The notes under the pieces: model-generated | What the model saw: the letters and a program-made list of their open reading frames with translations, nothing else | Database searches by the model: none | What the model was told of the DNA's origin: nothing | Part shown: piece by piece, positions 39,641 to 48,842 of the stretch | How positions within the stretch are numbered: position 1 is the first letter of the stretch | Layout: the number at the start of each line of letters is the position of its first letter | Assembly: GCF_000380505.1 (NCBI RefSeq) | Contig: NZ_AQYH01000005.1 | Coordinates: forward strand, 310,001 to 374,000 | Direction: 5' to 3' | Length of the DNA: 64,000 bases | Source: Kaistia granuli DSM 23481 | Lineage (GTDB): Bacteria; Pseudomonadota; Alphaproteobacteria; Rhizobiales; Kaistiaceae | Translations under genes and position numbers: made by a program

Positions 39641-40000
39641 GCGGCGCTGTCGTTGCAATCTGCGAATCCCGTTGCAGATTGCAATGCGCGGAAGGTGAAT
39701 CGGACGTTAACCTTCGCCAGATCTGGCTGAATTGATTCAAATTATAACCATATGTAGTGGCAGGCGTGGTCGCGGCGCCTGGCAGGAAGCTTGCGAGACA
39801 TATGCCAAGCTGATGTTCCGGTATTGCGTAATCAGCTCCTATCGGACGGAGAAGGGTCGAACCGATGACCCCCGGTAGCCCTTCTCCGCTCCGCTTGCCC
39901 GCCGCCTTGCCTGGCCGGCGCGCCCATCCCGTCCCGCCTTTTCCCGCATCTCTGCCGCATCCGGCCGCCGCTCGGCCGGTCGTGTCGCGCCCGCGTGGTG
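39641..40000. other. Gene-free region with two inverted repeats
   Basis: Holds a perfect 11-bp inverted repeat (39653-39663 and 39674-39684, arms TTGCAATCTGC/GCAGATTGCAA, 10-nt spacer) just after the amidotransferase, and a perfect 10-bp one (39847-39856 and 39879-39888, arms CGGAGAAGGG/CCCTTCTCCG, 22-nt spacer). I see no gene. Confidence 0.55.
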
Positions 40001-40063
40001 TTGACAGGGCCCGCCCGCGGGTATTGGTACGGAAACAATCGGCTGCAATAACATAGAGTTATT
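40001..40063 (+). promoter_or_regulatory. Promoter and operator-like dyad of iron ABC genes
   Basis: TTGACA at 40001-40006 with a weak -10 near TATTGG (40022-40027), then a perfect dyad AATAAC-ATAGA-GTTATT (40047-40063) 3 bp before the start codon. Position suggests a repressor site (Fur/Irr/RirA class), which is inference from the iron transport genes. Confidence 0.4.
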
Positions 40064-40066
40064 CCA

Positions 40067-41092
40067 ATGTACGACGTCTCCAGACGTCAGCTGATGCGGG
40101 TCGGCCTCGGTGTCGCCGGCGCCTCGCTGATCAGCGGCAGAGTGACCCCGGCGCATGCGCAGACCCAGACGCTGGCGCTCTACAACGGCCAGCACCGGCC
40201 GCCCGTCGAGGCACTGGTCGCCGCCTTTACGGCGGCGACGGGCATCGCCGTCGTGTCCCGCAACGGCAACAGCGCCCAGCTCGCCAGCCAGCTGATCGAG
40301 GAGGGCGCCAATTCGCCCGCCGACGTCTTCTGGTCGGAGGAGAGCCCCTCGCTCGCCGCGATCGACGAGAAGGGACTGCTCGCCCCGCTCGACGCCGAGA
40401 CGCTGAAGCAGATTCCGGCTGCCTATGCCGCCAAGTCCGGCGCCTGGATCGGGGCGGGCGCGCGCTGTCGCGTGGTCGTCTACAACAAGGAGATGATCGA
40501 GCTGTCGGCGCTGCCGAAGACCGTGCTCGATTTCGCCGGCGAGGCCTGGGCCGACAAGGTCGCCTTCGCGCCGAACAGCGGCGCCTTCCAGCAGCAGGTC
40601 GTCGCCGTCTCGCTGATGAAGGGGCGCGACGCGGCGCTCGCCTGGCTGAAGGGCCTGCGCCAGTACGGCCAGGTCTATAACAGCGATTCCGCCGCCGTGG
40701 AGGCCGTCGAGGGCGGCGACATCGCCGTGGCGCTCAGCAACAACTACTACTGGCATGCGCTCGAGAAGGAGCTCGGCCCCGACAGCATGAATTCGGCGCT
40801 CTACCACATCGGCAACCAGGATCCCGGCACGCTGATCACCGTCTCCGGCGCCGGCGTGCTCAAGAGCTCCAAGCAGAGCGAGGCGGCGCAGCGTTTCGTC
40901 GCCTTCATGGTCAGTGCCGAGGGCCAGGCGGCGATCGTCGGCGCGATCGCCGAATATCCGCTCCGGCCGGGCGTCGTCTCGCCCTTTCCGATGAAACCCT
41001 TCGACCAGCTCGATCCCGCCCCGGTGACGCCGGCCGATCTCGGCGACGCCGCCGACGCCCTGGCCTTGCTGCGCGAGGCGGATCTCGCTTGA
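40067..41092 (+). CDS. Iron(III) ABC transporter substrate-binding protein
   Basis: 341 residues, Tat-like signal peptide (SRRQLMRVGLGVAGASLISG, cleavage after AHA near residue 30). Periplasmic type 2 binding fold (FbpA/AfuA family): ALYNGQHRPPVEALVAAF, PADVFWSEESPSL, and the tyrosine pair SNNYYWHAL typical of ferric-ion clamps. It delivers Fe3+ to the permease that follows, overlapping by 4 bp. A dyad precedes the ATG. Confidence 0.92.
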   Translation: MYDVSRRQLMRVGLGVAGASLISGRVTPAHAQTQTLALYNGQHRPPVEALVAAFTAATGIAVVSRNGNSAQLASQLIEEGANSPADVFWSEESPSLAAIDEKGLLAPLDAETLKQIPAAYAAKSGAWIGAGARCRVVVYNKEMIELSALPKTVLDFAGEAWADKVAFAPNSGAFQQQVVAVSLMKGRDAALAWLKGLRQYGQVYNSDSAAVEAVEGGDIAVALSNNYYWHALEKELGPDSMNSALYHIGNQDPGTLITVSGAGVLKSSKQSEAAQRFVAFMVSAEGQAAIVGAIAEYPLRPGVVSPFPMKPFDQLDPAPVTPADLGDAADALALLREADLA

Positions 41093-42684
41093 CGCGTTCC
41101 TCCGGCGATCGGGATGGCGCATCCAGACGCGACGCGGGCGGCCCGCCCGTCTCGCGGCTGCTGGTGGCGCTTGCGCTGATCCCGACGGCGCTGATCGCGT
41201 TGCCGATCGTCTATGTGCTGCTGCGTTCCTGGGGCGCCGGCTGGGAGGGCATCCTGGCCGAGCTCGGCCGGCGACGCACGCTGATGCTGCTCGGCAATAC
41301 GGTGACACTCTGCCTGTCGGTGACGTTCACTTGCTGCCTGATCGGCTTCGCCGCCGCCTGGTGCACCGAGCGCTCGGATCTTCCCGGCCGGCGGATCTGG
41401 CGCGTCCTCTGCTGCCTGCCGCTCGCCATGCCGGCCTTTGTCGCCAGCTTCGCCTGGAAATCGCTCGGCCCCGCCTTTCAGGGCATGCCGGGCGCCATCC
41501 TGATCCTCAGCATGGAAAGCTTCCCTTTGATCTTCCTGCCGGTGGCGGCGGCGCTGCGCAGCATGGATCCCGGCATGGAGGAGGTGTCGCGCTCGCTCGG
41601 CAAGGGGCCGTGGCAGACCTTCTTACGGGTCACGTTGCCGCGCACGATTCCCGCGCTCGGCGGCGGAGCGCTGCTGGTCGCCGCCCACATGCTGTCGGAA
41701 TTCGGCGCGCTGTCGCTGCTGCGCGTGCAGACCTTCACCACGGCGATCTTCCAACAGTATGAGCTGCAGTTCGACAACGCCTCGGCCGCCGTGCTGTCGG
41801 CGCTCTTGATGCTGCTGTGCCTGCCCGTCGCCTTCGGCGAGATGTGGCTCCGGCGCGGCGTCCGCTTCTCCAAGGTCGGCCGCAACACCGCCCGGCGCAT
41901 CGCCCCGGCGCGGCTCGGTCGCGCGGCGCCGCTCGTGACGCTCGGCTTCGTCGTGGTGGCGCTTCTGGCGCTCGGCGTGCCGTTCGGCCGGCTGCTTTAC
42001 TGGCTCGTCAAGGGCGTCTCGGCCGGGCGCGGCCTGGAGGCGATCGGTCCTGCGCTCTATGGCTCTCTGTCGCTGGCGCTGCCGGGCACGGTGGTGACGA
42101 CGGTCATCGCCCTGCCGTTGGTTCTCCTCGTGCTGCGCAGCCGCGGCGTGTTCGCCCGCTTTGCCGACCGGCTTCCCTATGTCGTGCACGGCCTGCCGGG
42201 CCTCGTCGTCGCCTTGGCGCTGGTCTATCTCTCGATTCGCCTGCTGCCGTCGGTCTACCAGACCCGCGTCGTGCTGTTCGCGGCCTATGCCATCCTGTTC
42301 CTGCCGCTCGCCCAATCGGCGATCCGCGCTTCGGCCGAACTGGTGCCGCGCGAGATCGAGGAGGTGGCGCGCACCTTGGGCCGCAGCCCGCTGCGGGCGT
42401 TCCTGTCCGTGACATTGCCGGCGCTGGCGCCCGGCCTCGGCGCCGCGCTGGCGCTAGTCGCGCTCGAGCTGATGCGCGAACTGACGGCGACCCTCATCCT
42501 CGCGCCGACCGGCGTGGTCACGCTCGCCACCGAAGTGTGGTCGCACACCAATGACAGCGCCTACGCGGCCGCCGCGCCCTTCGCCGCGCTGCTGGTGCTG
42601 ATCTCGGGTGTGCCCGTCTACATCTTCACCCTGCGGATGCTGAAATCCGTTCCGGAACGCCAGATCAGCGAAGCAACGACGTAG
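41089..42684 (+). CDS. Iron(III) ABC transporter permease (FbpB type)
   Basis: 531 residues, a fused two-domain permease with about twelve hydrophobic helices. Each half carries an EAA-type cytoplasmic loop: MEEVSRSLGKGPWQTFLRVTLPRTIPALGGG (~165) and EIEEVARTLGRSPLRAFLSVTLPALAPGL (~425), here abbreviated to their cores EEVSRSLG and EEVARTLG. The start TTG overlaps the binding-protein stop. No ATPase gene follows; it must be encoded elsewhere or shared. Confidence 0.93.
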   Translation: MTRSSGDRDGASRRDAGGPPVSRLLVALALIPTALIALPIVYVLLRSWGAGWEGILAELGRRRTLMLLGNTVTLCLSVTFTCCLIGFAAAWCTERSDLPGRRIWRVLCCLPLAMPAFVASFAWKSLGPAFQGMPGAILILSMESFPLIFLPVAAALRSMDPGMEEVSRSLGKGPWQTFLRVTLPRTIPALGGGALLVAAHMLSEFGALSLLRVQTFTTAIFQQYELQFDNASAAVLSALLMLLCLPVAFGEMWLRRGVRFSKVGRNTARRIAPARLGRAAPLVTLGFVVVALLALGVPFGRLLYWLVKGVSAGRGLEAIGPALYGSLSLALPGTVVTTVIALPLVLLVLRSRGVFARFADRLPYVVHGLPGLVVALALVYLSIRLLPSVYQTRVVLFAAYAILFLPLAQSAIRASAELVPREIEEVARTLGRSPLRAFLSVTLPALAPGLGAALALVALELMRELTATLILAPTGVVTLATEVWSHTNDSAYAAAAPFAALLVLISGVPVYIFTLRMLKSVPERQISEATT

Positions 42685-42913
42685 ACGTCGAAGGCCGTCG
42701 CCGCGCGTCGGGTGTCGTCGCGAAGAACGGCAAAGAGTCGCCGCATTTCCCCGTCATGTTGACGATCGAACGGTCCGAGCCGGATCGAACGCGTGTACGT
42801 GCGACTTATTTAGATATCAACTCAGTATAAAGCGGCGCATGAAAATATTAACCAATGAGTTTTTCTGAATTGTTTTGGCGGCAGCGGGGGTTACGTGTCG
42901 AAACAAAGTCGAG

Positions 42914-44272
42914 ATGAGTACCATGAACAATTCCGTCAAATCCGCCGCCGCGTTGCGCCAGCGCAATTCGGCCGAGCCGGCTGAGTTCGGCGCCGCCACG
43001 AAGGCCGAAAACCTCCGCGAGAACCTCTATCGCTTCCCGACCATCGGTATTCCGCCGATGCGGGCAGCCCTGCAGGCAGAGCCGCCACGCGCCGAGCCCC
43101 TGCATTCCGATGATTCCCATCCCAAGTCCCAGGCTTCCGAGCCCCCTCTGGCGCGGCTCCAGGATCTGGCTGCGGAACTCGAAGCCGCCCTGATGAGCGA
43201 TCTCAATAAGGCGATGTCGTCGCGAGCGCCCGATGTGGTGCGGATCGCGCCGTCGCCGGGCCAGCTGCAATTGCCGCTCGCCCAAGCCGAGATCGAACAC
43301 GCCGTTTCGCCGGCGCCGCCGCAGCAGGAGGATGTCCCCCAGCATGACCGGCTCGCGGTCGAGCTGTTGCTGGCGCGCGGACAGAGGCTGCGCCCCGCCG
43401 CGCCGCGACCCCAGGCGGATCCCGAAATTCTGGAAGATCGGCTCGCCGGCGAGCTGGCGCTGCGTCTTTCCGAGGCCGTCGACGGCCTCAATCTCGTCGA
43501 GGGCGAGGCGATCGTCGGGGATCGCGACCATCTTGCGCGACCGCCGCGTCGCCAGTTCGCGTTGAACCAGTCGATCGTCGCCATGGCCGTGGCATTGGTG
43601 GTCGTGGCTGGCGGCGCTCTGTTGACGGTGCGGGCGCTGACATCCTCTCCCGAAGTTCCCGTCGCCGCCGAACTTGACGGCGCCATGGCCGCCGGCGATG
43701 TCCAGCTGGCCGCGGCCGAGCCGGAGCCCGCCGTGGCCCCCGAGGGCAAGCAGACCTATGACCGCGCCGCCGAGGACCTCTCCCTGCCGGAGGCGCCGCA
43801 GCTGCGCGGCTCCGAGATGATGCTGCCGGCTGGCCTGTCGGCCAAGGCCGGTTCCGCCGGCGGCACGGCGGACGTCGAGCCCAGCGTGCGGGCCGCCTAC
43901 GCCATGGCTGCGGCCCCGGCCGCGGCCGTCGCGGCGACGAATGCCGCCATCGTTCCGGAGGCACCCGCGGCCCCGGTAGCGGCGACGAATTCCGAGGTCG
44001 GCGGCGCCGCAGCGACCCCGGCAAGCCCGGCTGCGGCCGCCCCGGTGGCGACGCCGACCACCAAGGCGGCGTCGATCGCGGATCTCGGCCCGGGCCGGGC
44101 GCAGGTCACCAGTGGCGTCAAGCTGCGGGGCAACCCCGACAATGCCGCGCCGACGGTCGGCTATCTGAAGCCGGGCGCTCAGGTCGAGGTGGTCAGCTGC
44201 AAGGGCTGGTGCGAGGTCGTCGCTGGCGACAAGCGCGGGTTCGTCTTCAAGCGTTTCCTTGCCGCGCTCTGA
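42914..44272 (+). CDS. SH3-domain membrane protein
   Basis: 452 residues. A charged, Ala/Pro-rich N-terminal part with a heptad-like stretch (LARLQDLAAELEAALMSDL ~80-100 and ELALRLSEAVDGL), a single membrane helix (~218-241, SIVAMAVALVVVAGGALLTV), a long Ala/Pro-rich linker, and a bacterial SH3 domain at ~393-452 (LRGNPDNAAPTVGYLKPGAQ, GWCEVVAGDKRGFVFK). The SH3 part would lie in the periplasm and may bind peptidoglycan. Start could also be ATG 42923. Function unknown. Confidence 0.8.
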   Translation: MSTMNNSVKSAAALRQRNSAEPAEFGAATKAENLRENLYRFPTIGIPPMRAALQAEPPRAEPLHSDDSHPKSQASEPPLARLQDLAAELEAALMSDLNKAMSSRAPDVVRIAPSPGQLQLPLAQAEIEHAVSPAPPQQEDVPQHDRLAVELLLARGQRLRPAAPRPQADPEILEDRLAGELALRLSEAVDGLNLVEGEAIVGDRDHLARPPRRQFALNQSIVAMAVALVVVAGGALLTVRALTSSPEVPVAAELDGAMAAGDVQLAAAEPEPAVAPEGKQTYDRAAEDLSLPEAPQLRGSEMMLPAGLSAKAGSAGGTADVEPSVRAAYAMAAAPAAAVAATNAAIVPEAPAAPVAATNSEVGGAAATPASPAAAAPVATPTTKAASIADLGPGRAQVTSGVKLRGNPDNAAPTVGYLKPGAQVEVVSCKGWCEVVAGDKRGFVFKRFLAAL

Positions 44273-44479
44273 TCGGTCTTCGCTCTTCGATACTTAGGCG
44301 CGACATGCCGAATGTTCCGGAAATGCCAGGGCGTCCTTCCGCAGGGATGATGGCGGCGGCCGGCGTCGCTGTTGTTGCCAACTAGGACACTCTTTGCATT
44401 CATGCCGCCAGTTTGACTGGGCGGACCGCGCGTCATCTGCTACGAGGAAGGAATCACGGCAGGACGACTGAAAGCGGAC

Positions 44480-45565
44480 ATGCAAGGGCTCGGATCGGAA
44501 CTGGCGGGGGAACCCGCCGATGCGACGGCTCACAATACGGAGCGCTATTGTCGCGGCATGGAGATCCTGCTGGCTGCGATGCAGCTGCTCGCCTTTGCCC
44601 GCGATATCGGGCAGGTGCAGCGCATCGCCCGGGCGACAGCCCGCCAGATGACCGGCGGTGATGGCGCCGCCTTCATCCTGCGCGATGGTGAATTCAGCCA
44701 TTATGTCGACGAAGAGGCTGTCGCGCCGCTCTGGAAGGGCATGCGCTTCCCGCTCCAGAATTGCATCGCCGGCTGGGCGATGACCCATCGCCAGGCCGTC
44801 ATCATTCCGGACACCCAGGCCGACGAGCGCATCGATCAGGCCCTCTACGGCTCGACCTTCGTCCGCAGCCTGGTGATCGTGCCGGTGCGGGTGCAGGAGC
44901 CGATCGCGGCGATCGCCGTCTATTTCGCCGAAACGGACGCCGCGGGTGAGGCCGATCTGCGCCTGCTGAAGCGCCTCGCCGAATCCGTGTCGCTGGCGAT
45001 CGAGAACATCCGCGTTCATTCCGAGCTCGAGGAGCGGGTCCGCATGCGGGCCGAGGAGCTCGAAAAGGCGAAGGCGGCCATCGAGGAGCTCTCGATGACG
45101 GACGAGCTGACCGGCCTGCTCAACCGGCGTGGCTTCCGGCGCGCCGCCGAGGCGATCATCGCCCAGGGGCGCGGCTGCCAGCTGGCGATCATCGATGTCG
45201 ACGGCCTGAAGAAGGTCAACGACACTTTTGGCCATGCCGTCGGCGACAGTCTGATCGCCGATTGCGCCAGCGTGCTGCGCGACAGCGTGCGGCATTCGGA
45301 TGTCGTCGGACGCATGGGCGGCGACGAGTTCTGCGTGCTCGTTCCGGCTCCGCTGGCGCCGGCCGAGACGCTGCGCAACAGCCTCAGGGCGCGGCTCGAC
45401 TACTTCAATCGCCTGTCGCCGGCGCAGTGCCAACTTTCAGTCAGTGTCGGCATCGTTCAAGCGAGGGCAGGCAGCGCGCTGTCGCTCGATGATCTGCTCG
45501 GCCAGGCCGGGGCGCTGATGTCGATGGAGAAGCATTCCAAGATGATGTCGGATTCGCGCCACTGA
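44480..45565 (+). CDS. GAF-GGDEF diguanylate cyclase
   Basis: 361 residues. GAF domain (~20-185: RIARATARQMTGGDGAAFILRDG, then QNCIAGWAMTHRQAVIIPD), a coiled-coil (ELEERVRMRAEELEKAKAAI) and a GGDEF domain (from ~205) with intact GRMGGDEFCVL and an inhibitory RxxD site (RHSD) five residues before it. It should make cyclic di-GMP from GTP and be feedback-inhibited. No membrane helix; signal input through GAF. Convergent context gives no partner. Confidence 0.92.
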   Translation: MQGLGSELAGEPADATAHNTERYCRGMEILLAAMQLLAFARDIGQVQRIARATARQMTGGDGAAFILRDGEFSHYVDEEAVAPLWKGMRFPLQNCIAGWAMTHRQAVIIPDTQADERIDQALYGSTFVRSLVIVPVRVQEPIAAIAVYFAETDAAGEADLRLLKRLAESVSLAIENIRVHSELEERVRMRAEELEKAKAAIEELSMTDELTGLLNRRGFRRAAEAIIAQGRGCQLAIIDVDGLKKVNDTFGHAVGDSLIADCASVLRDSVRHSDVVGRMGGDEFCVLVPAPLAPAETLRNSLRARLDYFNRLSPAQCQLSVSVGIVQARAGSALSLDDLLGQAGALMSMEKHSKMMSDSRH

Positions 45566-45688
45566 ACGCGGCGCCGGAGCGCGACGGGCGGAATCGTCAG
45601 ATGCTTCAAATTGCAATGACCGCCTTTTGAATTTGCGAACGGCTGAGGCTGCCATATCGCGTCAGTAATGACGGATAGGGCAGAAGCG

Positions 45689-46021
45689 ATGCCGCTGGAA
45701 AAGAAGCCGAAATTCCCCCGCAAGTCGCAGCTTGGCGGTGATTTTGCCGGTATGAGACGGACGCCGGGCGGCGGCGGTTCCGTCAGCCGGAACCCGCGCC
45801 TGCTCGATCTCACCGACGACGAGCGGGAAAGGCTGGAGGCGACCGACGCGCTGGTGATCGACGGCGCCGGCCGGGAGTGCTTTCGCGGCCTTTCGATTGC
45901 CGAGTCGCTTGAGTTCCTGACCCTGCGCCGGCACGGGCTCGACAATTCCGATGCCGATTTCCTGCGTCTGATCGAACTCGGCGACCTGCACGCCGCCTCC
46001 CAGAACCGTACGCTGAGCTAG
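45689..46021 (+). CDS. Hypothetical protein
   Basis: 110 residues starting MPLEKKPKFPRKS, basic and Gly-rich, then a compact C-terminal region (LLDLTDDERERLEATDALVIDGAGRECFRGLSIAESLEFLTLRR) with acidic helices. I do not recognise it. The ATG at 45689 has AGGGCAGAAG upstream; ATG 45668 in the same frame is an alternative. It follows the cyclase gene by 123 bp and may be part of the same transcript. Confidence 0.6.
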   Translation: MPLEKKPKFPRKSQLGGDFAGMRRTPGGGGSVSRNPRLLDLTDDERERLEATDALVIDGAGRECFRGLSIAESLEFLTLRRHGLDNSDADFLRLIELGDLHAASQNRTLS

Positions 46022-46203
46022 CGCCAGACGACATTGCCCGGCAGCTCTCGCGACGCCGGCGGTGCGGCGCCGGGTGGAGGATCGTCTTCACGCCGGGCGG
46101 AAGATCGCGTTCGGATGCCCGGCATCGGCGTCCCGCCAAGCGGCGCTTACCCGCCTAAAGCAAACTCTTGCCGGCTGCACGTCGGCGGAGCCAATTCTGG
46201 AAC

Positions 46204-46233
46204 AAAAAAGGGGCCGGCATGGCACCGGCCCCT
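46204..46233 (-). terminator. Terminator of aldehyde dehydrogenase gene
   Basis: Stem AGGGGCCGG / CCGGCCCCT, 7-nt loop, with a run of T (six A on the + strand, 46204-46209) on the minus strand. It ends transcription of the aldehyde dehydrogenase gene 74 bp upstream. Confidence 0.85.
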
Positions 46234-46245
46234 CCTCTGACTATC

Positions 46246-46299
46246 GGTTGGGTCGCGTTTTCCTGATGCGAACCGGTATCCGCTTCGCTTGAAAACGCT
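46246..46299 (-). repeat. REP-like palindromic element, copy A
   Basis: On the minus strand: GCGTTTTCAAGCGAAGCGG-, then -ACCGGTTCGCATCAGGAAAACGCGACCCAACC. The arms GCGTTTTC/GAAAACGC are complementary. A second copy lies at 58714-58766; most positions agree. Such elements are typical of Rhizobiales. Confidence 0.8.
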
Positions 46300-46306
46300 C
46301 TCAGCG

Positions 46307-47737
46307 TCAGGCCGCCTCGTAGCCGAGGATGGCCTTGGTCTCGAGGAAATCCTCAAGGCCGTATTCGGCATATTCGCGACCATTGCCGGACTGCTTGTAG
46401 CCGCCGAACGGCACGCCGGCATCCCAGGCCGGATAGTTGATGTGGACGGCGCCGGCGCGCAGCCGGGCCGCCGCCTTGCGGGCCGTTTCGATATCGGCGG
46501 ACTGGACATAGGCGGCGAGGCCGTAGGGCGTGTCGTTGGCCATGCGGATCGCGTCCTCGACTGTGTCATAGGGCAGGATCGCGAGAACCGGCCCGAAGAT
46601 TTCTTCGCGAGCGATGCGCATCTCCGGCGTCACGTTGGCGAAGACGGTCGGGCGGATATAGTAGCCGCGGTTCAGATCGGCCGGACGGCCGGGGCCGCCG
46701 GCGACCAGCGTCGCGCCTTCGGCGATGCCGCTCTCGATCAGGGCCTGGATCTTGTCGTACTGGACCTGGCTGACGACCGGGCCGAGCTTGGTGCCGGGCG
46801 TATCGGCCGGGCCGACGACGAAGGTCTCCGCCATGACGCGGGCATATTCGGCCGCCTCGTCATGCCGGTCGCGCGGCACGAACATCCGCGTCGGCGCGTT
46901 GCAGGACTGGCCGCTATTGCCGAAGCAGTTCGCCACACCCTTCGGCACGGCGACCGAGAAATCAACGTCCGGGAACAGGATGTTGGCCGACTTGCCGCCG
47001 AGCTCCTGGGCCACGCGCTTGACCGTATCGGCGGCCGATTTCGCCACCAGGATGCCGGCGCGGGTCGAGCCGGTGAACGACATCATGTCGATGTCGGGAT
47101 GGCTCGAAAGCGCCTCGCCGACCGTCGGGCCGTCGCCGTTGACGAGGTTGAAGACGCCGGCCGGCACGCCCGCCTCGTCGAGGATCTCGGCGAAGATGAT
47201 GGCGTCGAGCGGCGCGATCTCGCTCGGCTTCAACACCATGGTGCAGCCGGCGGCGAGCGCCGGGCCGACCTTGCAGGTGATCTGGTTCAACGGCCAGTTC
47301 CACGGCGTGATCAGGCCGACGACGCCGATCGGCTCCTTGACCACCATGGACGTGCCCTTGGCGTGCTGGAACGAGAAGCCCTTCAGCACCTCGACGATCT
47401 TCTCGAGATGCGCGAGCCCGATGCCGACCTGGCTATCGAGCGCGAACTGGCGCGGCGCGCCCATCTCGCGCGAGACGGCCAGCGCCAGATCCTTGCTCCG
47501 CTTCTTGTAGATGTCGACGACGCGGCGCAGCAGTTCGAGCCGCTCGGCCGGGCTGGTGAAGCCGAATGTCTCGAAGGCGCGCCGGGCGGCGGCGACGGCC
47601 TTGTCGACATCGGCTTTCGAGCCGAGCGAGATCTGCGCGAAGGCGTCTTCGTTCGAGGGATCGATCACGTCGATGACCTTGCGAACCGTGGGGTCGACCC
47701 AGGCGCCGTCGATATAGAACTTCAGTTCATGCGACAT
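46307..47737 (-). CDS. NAD(P)-dependent aldehyde dehydrogenase
   Basis: 476 residues. Catalytic Cys in [13 protein letters not shown] (~residue 280), Glu in [13 protein letters not shown] (~247), NAD loop [12 protein letters not shown] and the PWNWPLNQ element. It oxidises an aldehyde to the acid; substrate class not clear. GGAGGATTCTC precedes the ATG. It stands alone with a terminator and a REP-like element after it. Confidence 0.94.
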   Translation of the reverse strand: MSHELKFYIDGAWVDPTVRKVIDVIDPSNEDAFAQISLGSKADVDKAVAAARRAFETFGFTSPAERLELLRRVVDIYKKRSKDLALAVSREMGAPRQFALDSQVGIGLAHLEKIVEVLKGFSFQHAKGTSMVVKEPIGVVGLITPWNWPLNQITCKVGPALAAGCTMVLKPSEIAPLDAIIFAEILDEAGVPAGVFNLVNGDGPTVGEALSSHPDIDMMSFTGSTRAGILVAKSAADTVKRVAQELGGKSANILFPDVDFSVAVPKGVANCFGNSGQSCNAPTRMFVPRDRHDEAAEYARVMAETFVVGPADTPGTKLGPVVSQVQYDKIQALIESGIAEGATLVAGGPGRPADLNRGYYIRPTVFANVTPEMRIAREEIFGPVLAILPYDTVEDAIRMANDTPYGLAAYVQSADIETARKAAARLRAGAVHINYPAWDAGVPFGGYKQSGNGREYAEYGLEDFLETKAILGYEAA

Positions 47738-47912
47738 GAGAATCCTCCGTTTGTGCAGCTCCGCCTAGATTGACCAGAGCCGACAGGATGTTCAACCGAC
47801 AAGTCCGGGCCCCCGATCAATCGACAGCCTTCTTTTCTCCGCTTTCGCCGTCATGATGCGCCGTGTGGCCGGCCGCTCCATGGTGGAGGTGGGGCCGGGG
47901 AACGGGTTCAGG

Positions 47913-48533
47913 ATGTCCGCTACGCTGACCGGGCTGTCGCGCCCCACGGATCTGTCGTTCGAGGATCGGCTGGCTGTCGCCACCCAACTGGCCGTCCGGT
48001 TGCTCGAGGCCGGGCTGATCCGGGCGGACCGCTTTCAGGACGCACCGCACGACATCGCCACCTATGGCGAGATCACCAAGGACGGCGAGGAACTCGGTCG
48101 CGATCTGGCGCGCTACGAGGCCTGGCAGAGCGGCGAGGCCGTCTGCGCGGCGCTCGACGACTACGGCTCGATGCTGGCCGAGCGGCTCGAGGCGGTGCAG
48201 GCGCGCTGGGCCTTCGACAACGACATCCGGCAGCGCTTCCGGATCGGCGATCGCGTCGTCTGGCCGAAGGTGCTCGGCCAGGACAATTCAGGCATCGTCA
48301 CCGGCATCGAGCCCGGCGCGCGCTACAGCGTCATGCATGATCGCGCCGCCGCCAGCGGCTCGCCGCTGCGTCATCTGGTCAATTTCGAGGACTGCCGCGC
48401 CGAGGGCGAACCGGCGCCGCGCCGCCGCACGCCGACCGACAGTTTGCCGGGCAAGATCCTCGCCGCCGCTTCCGCCTGGCTGACGGTCGAGGCGATGCAT
48501 TTCACCGCCGCGATCCACCTCATCCTGCCCTGA
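47913..48533 (+). CDS. Hypothetical protein with C-terminal helix
   Basis: 206 residues, mostly helical N-terminal part (LSFEDRLAVATQLAVRLLEAGLIRADRF, AWQSGEAVCAALDDYGSMLAERLEAVQ), then a small beta segment at ~120-145 (RIGDRVVWPKVLGQDNSGIVTGIEPGARY) that looks like a KOW/SH3-like barrel and a hydrophobic C-terminus. Not recognised. The ATG at 47913 has TTCAGG before it; an ATG at 47853 is in frame. Confidence 0.55.
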   Translation: MSATLTGLSRPTDLSFEDRLAVATQLAVRLLEAGLIRADRFQDAPHDIATYGEITKDGEELGRDLARYEAWQSGEAVCAALDDYGSMLAERLEAVQARWAFDNDIRQRFRIGDRVVWPKVLGQDNSGIVTGIEPGARYSVMHDRAAASGSPLRHLVNFEDCRAEGEPAPRRRTPTDSLPGKILAAASAWLTVEAMHFTAAIHLILP

Positions 48534-48842
48534 AGGCGGCCGCCGCACGGCCGGCCCGCCAGCCCTCCGGCAGCTATTCCGGTGACCGGGCCGAACCACG
48601 TCGCCCGGTCGCGGCGTTTTCGCCCGGCAACCGGAAATAGGCGATCTCCGCGCTTTTCGCTCCTCGAGAAGTATGCCAAGAGAACAAACGGATGGATGTG
48701 GCGTGGGGCGTCAGGATCGATCGCAGGCAGGCGTTCCCGGCGCTTCTGAGGAGGCGCCAGCGGGGCGCAGGTCTGTCTCCGAGCTTGTGCCCGGTCGCAG
48801 CCAAACGACGCGCCCTGTCTCACGTTCTAAGGAAATGCCGGT
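48534..48842. other. Gene-free region
   Basis: About 309 bp between the hypothetical gene and the choloylglycine-hydrolase-family gene. Only the ribosome site AAGGAA near 48828 is noted; no hairpin with a T-run was seen. Confidence 0.5.
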
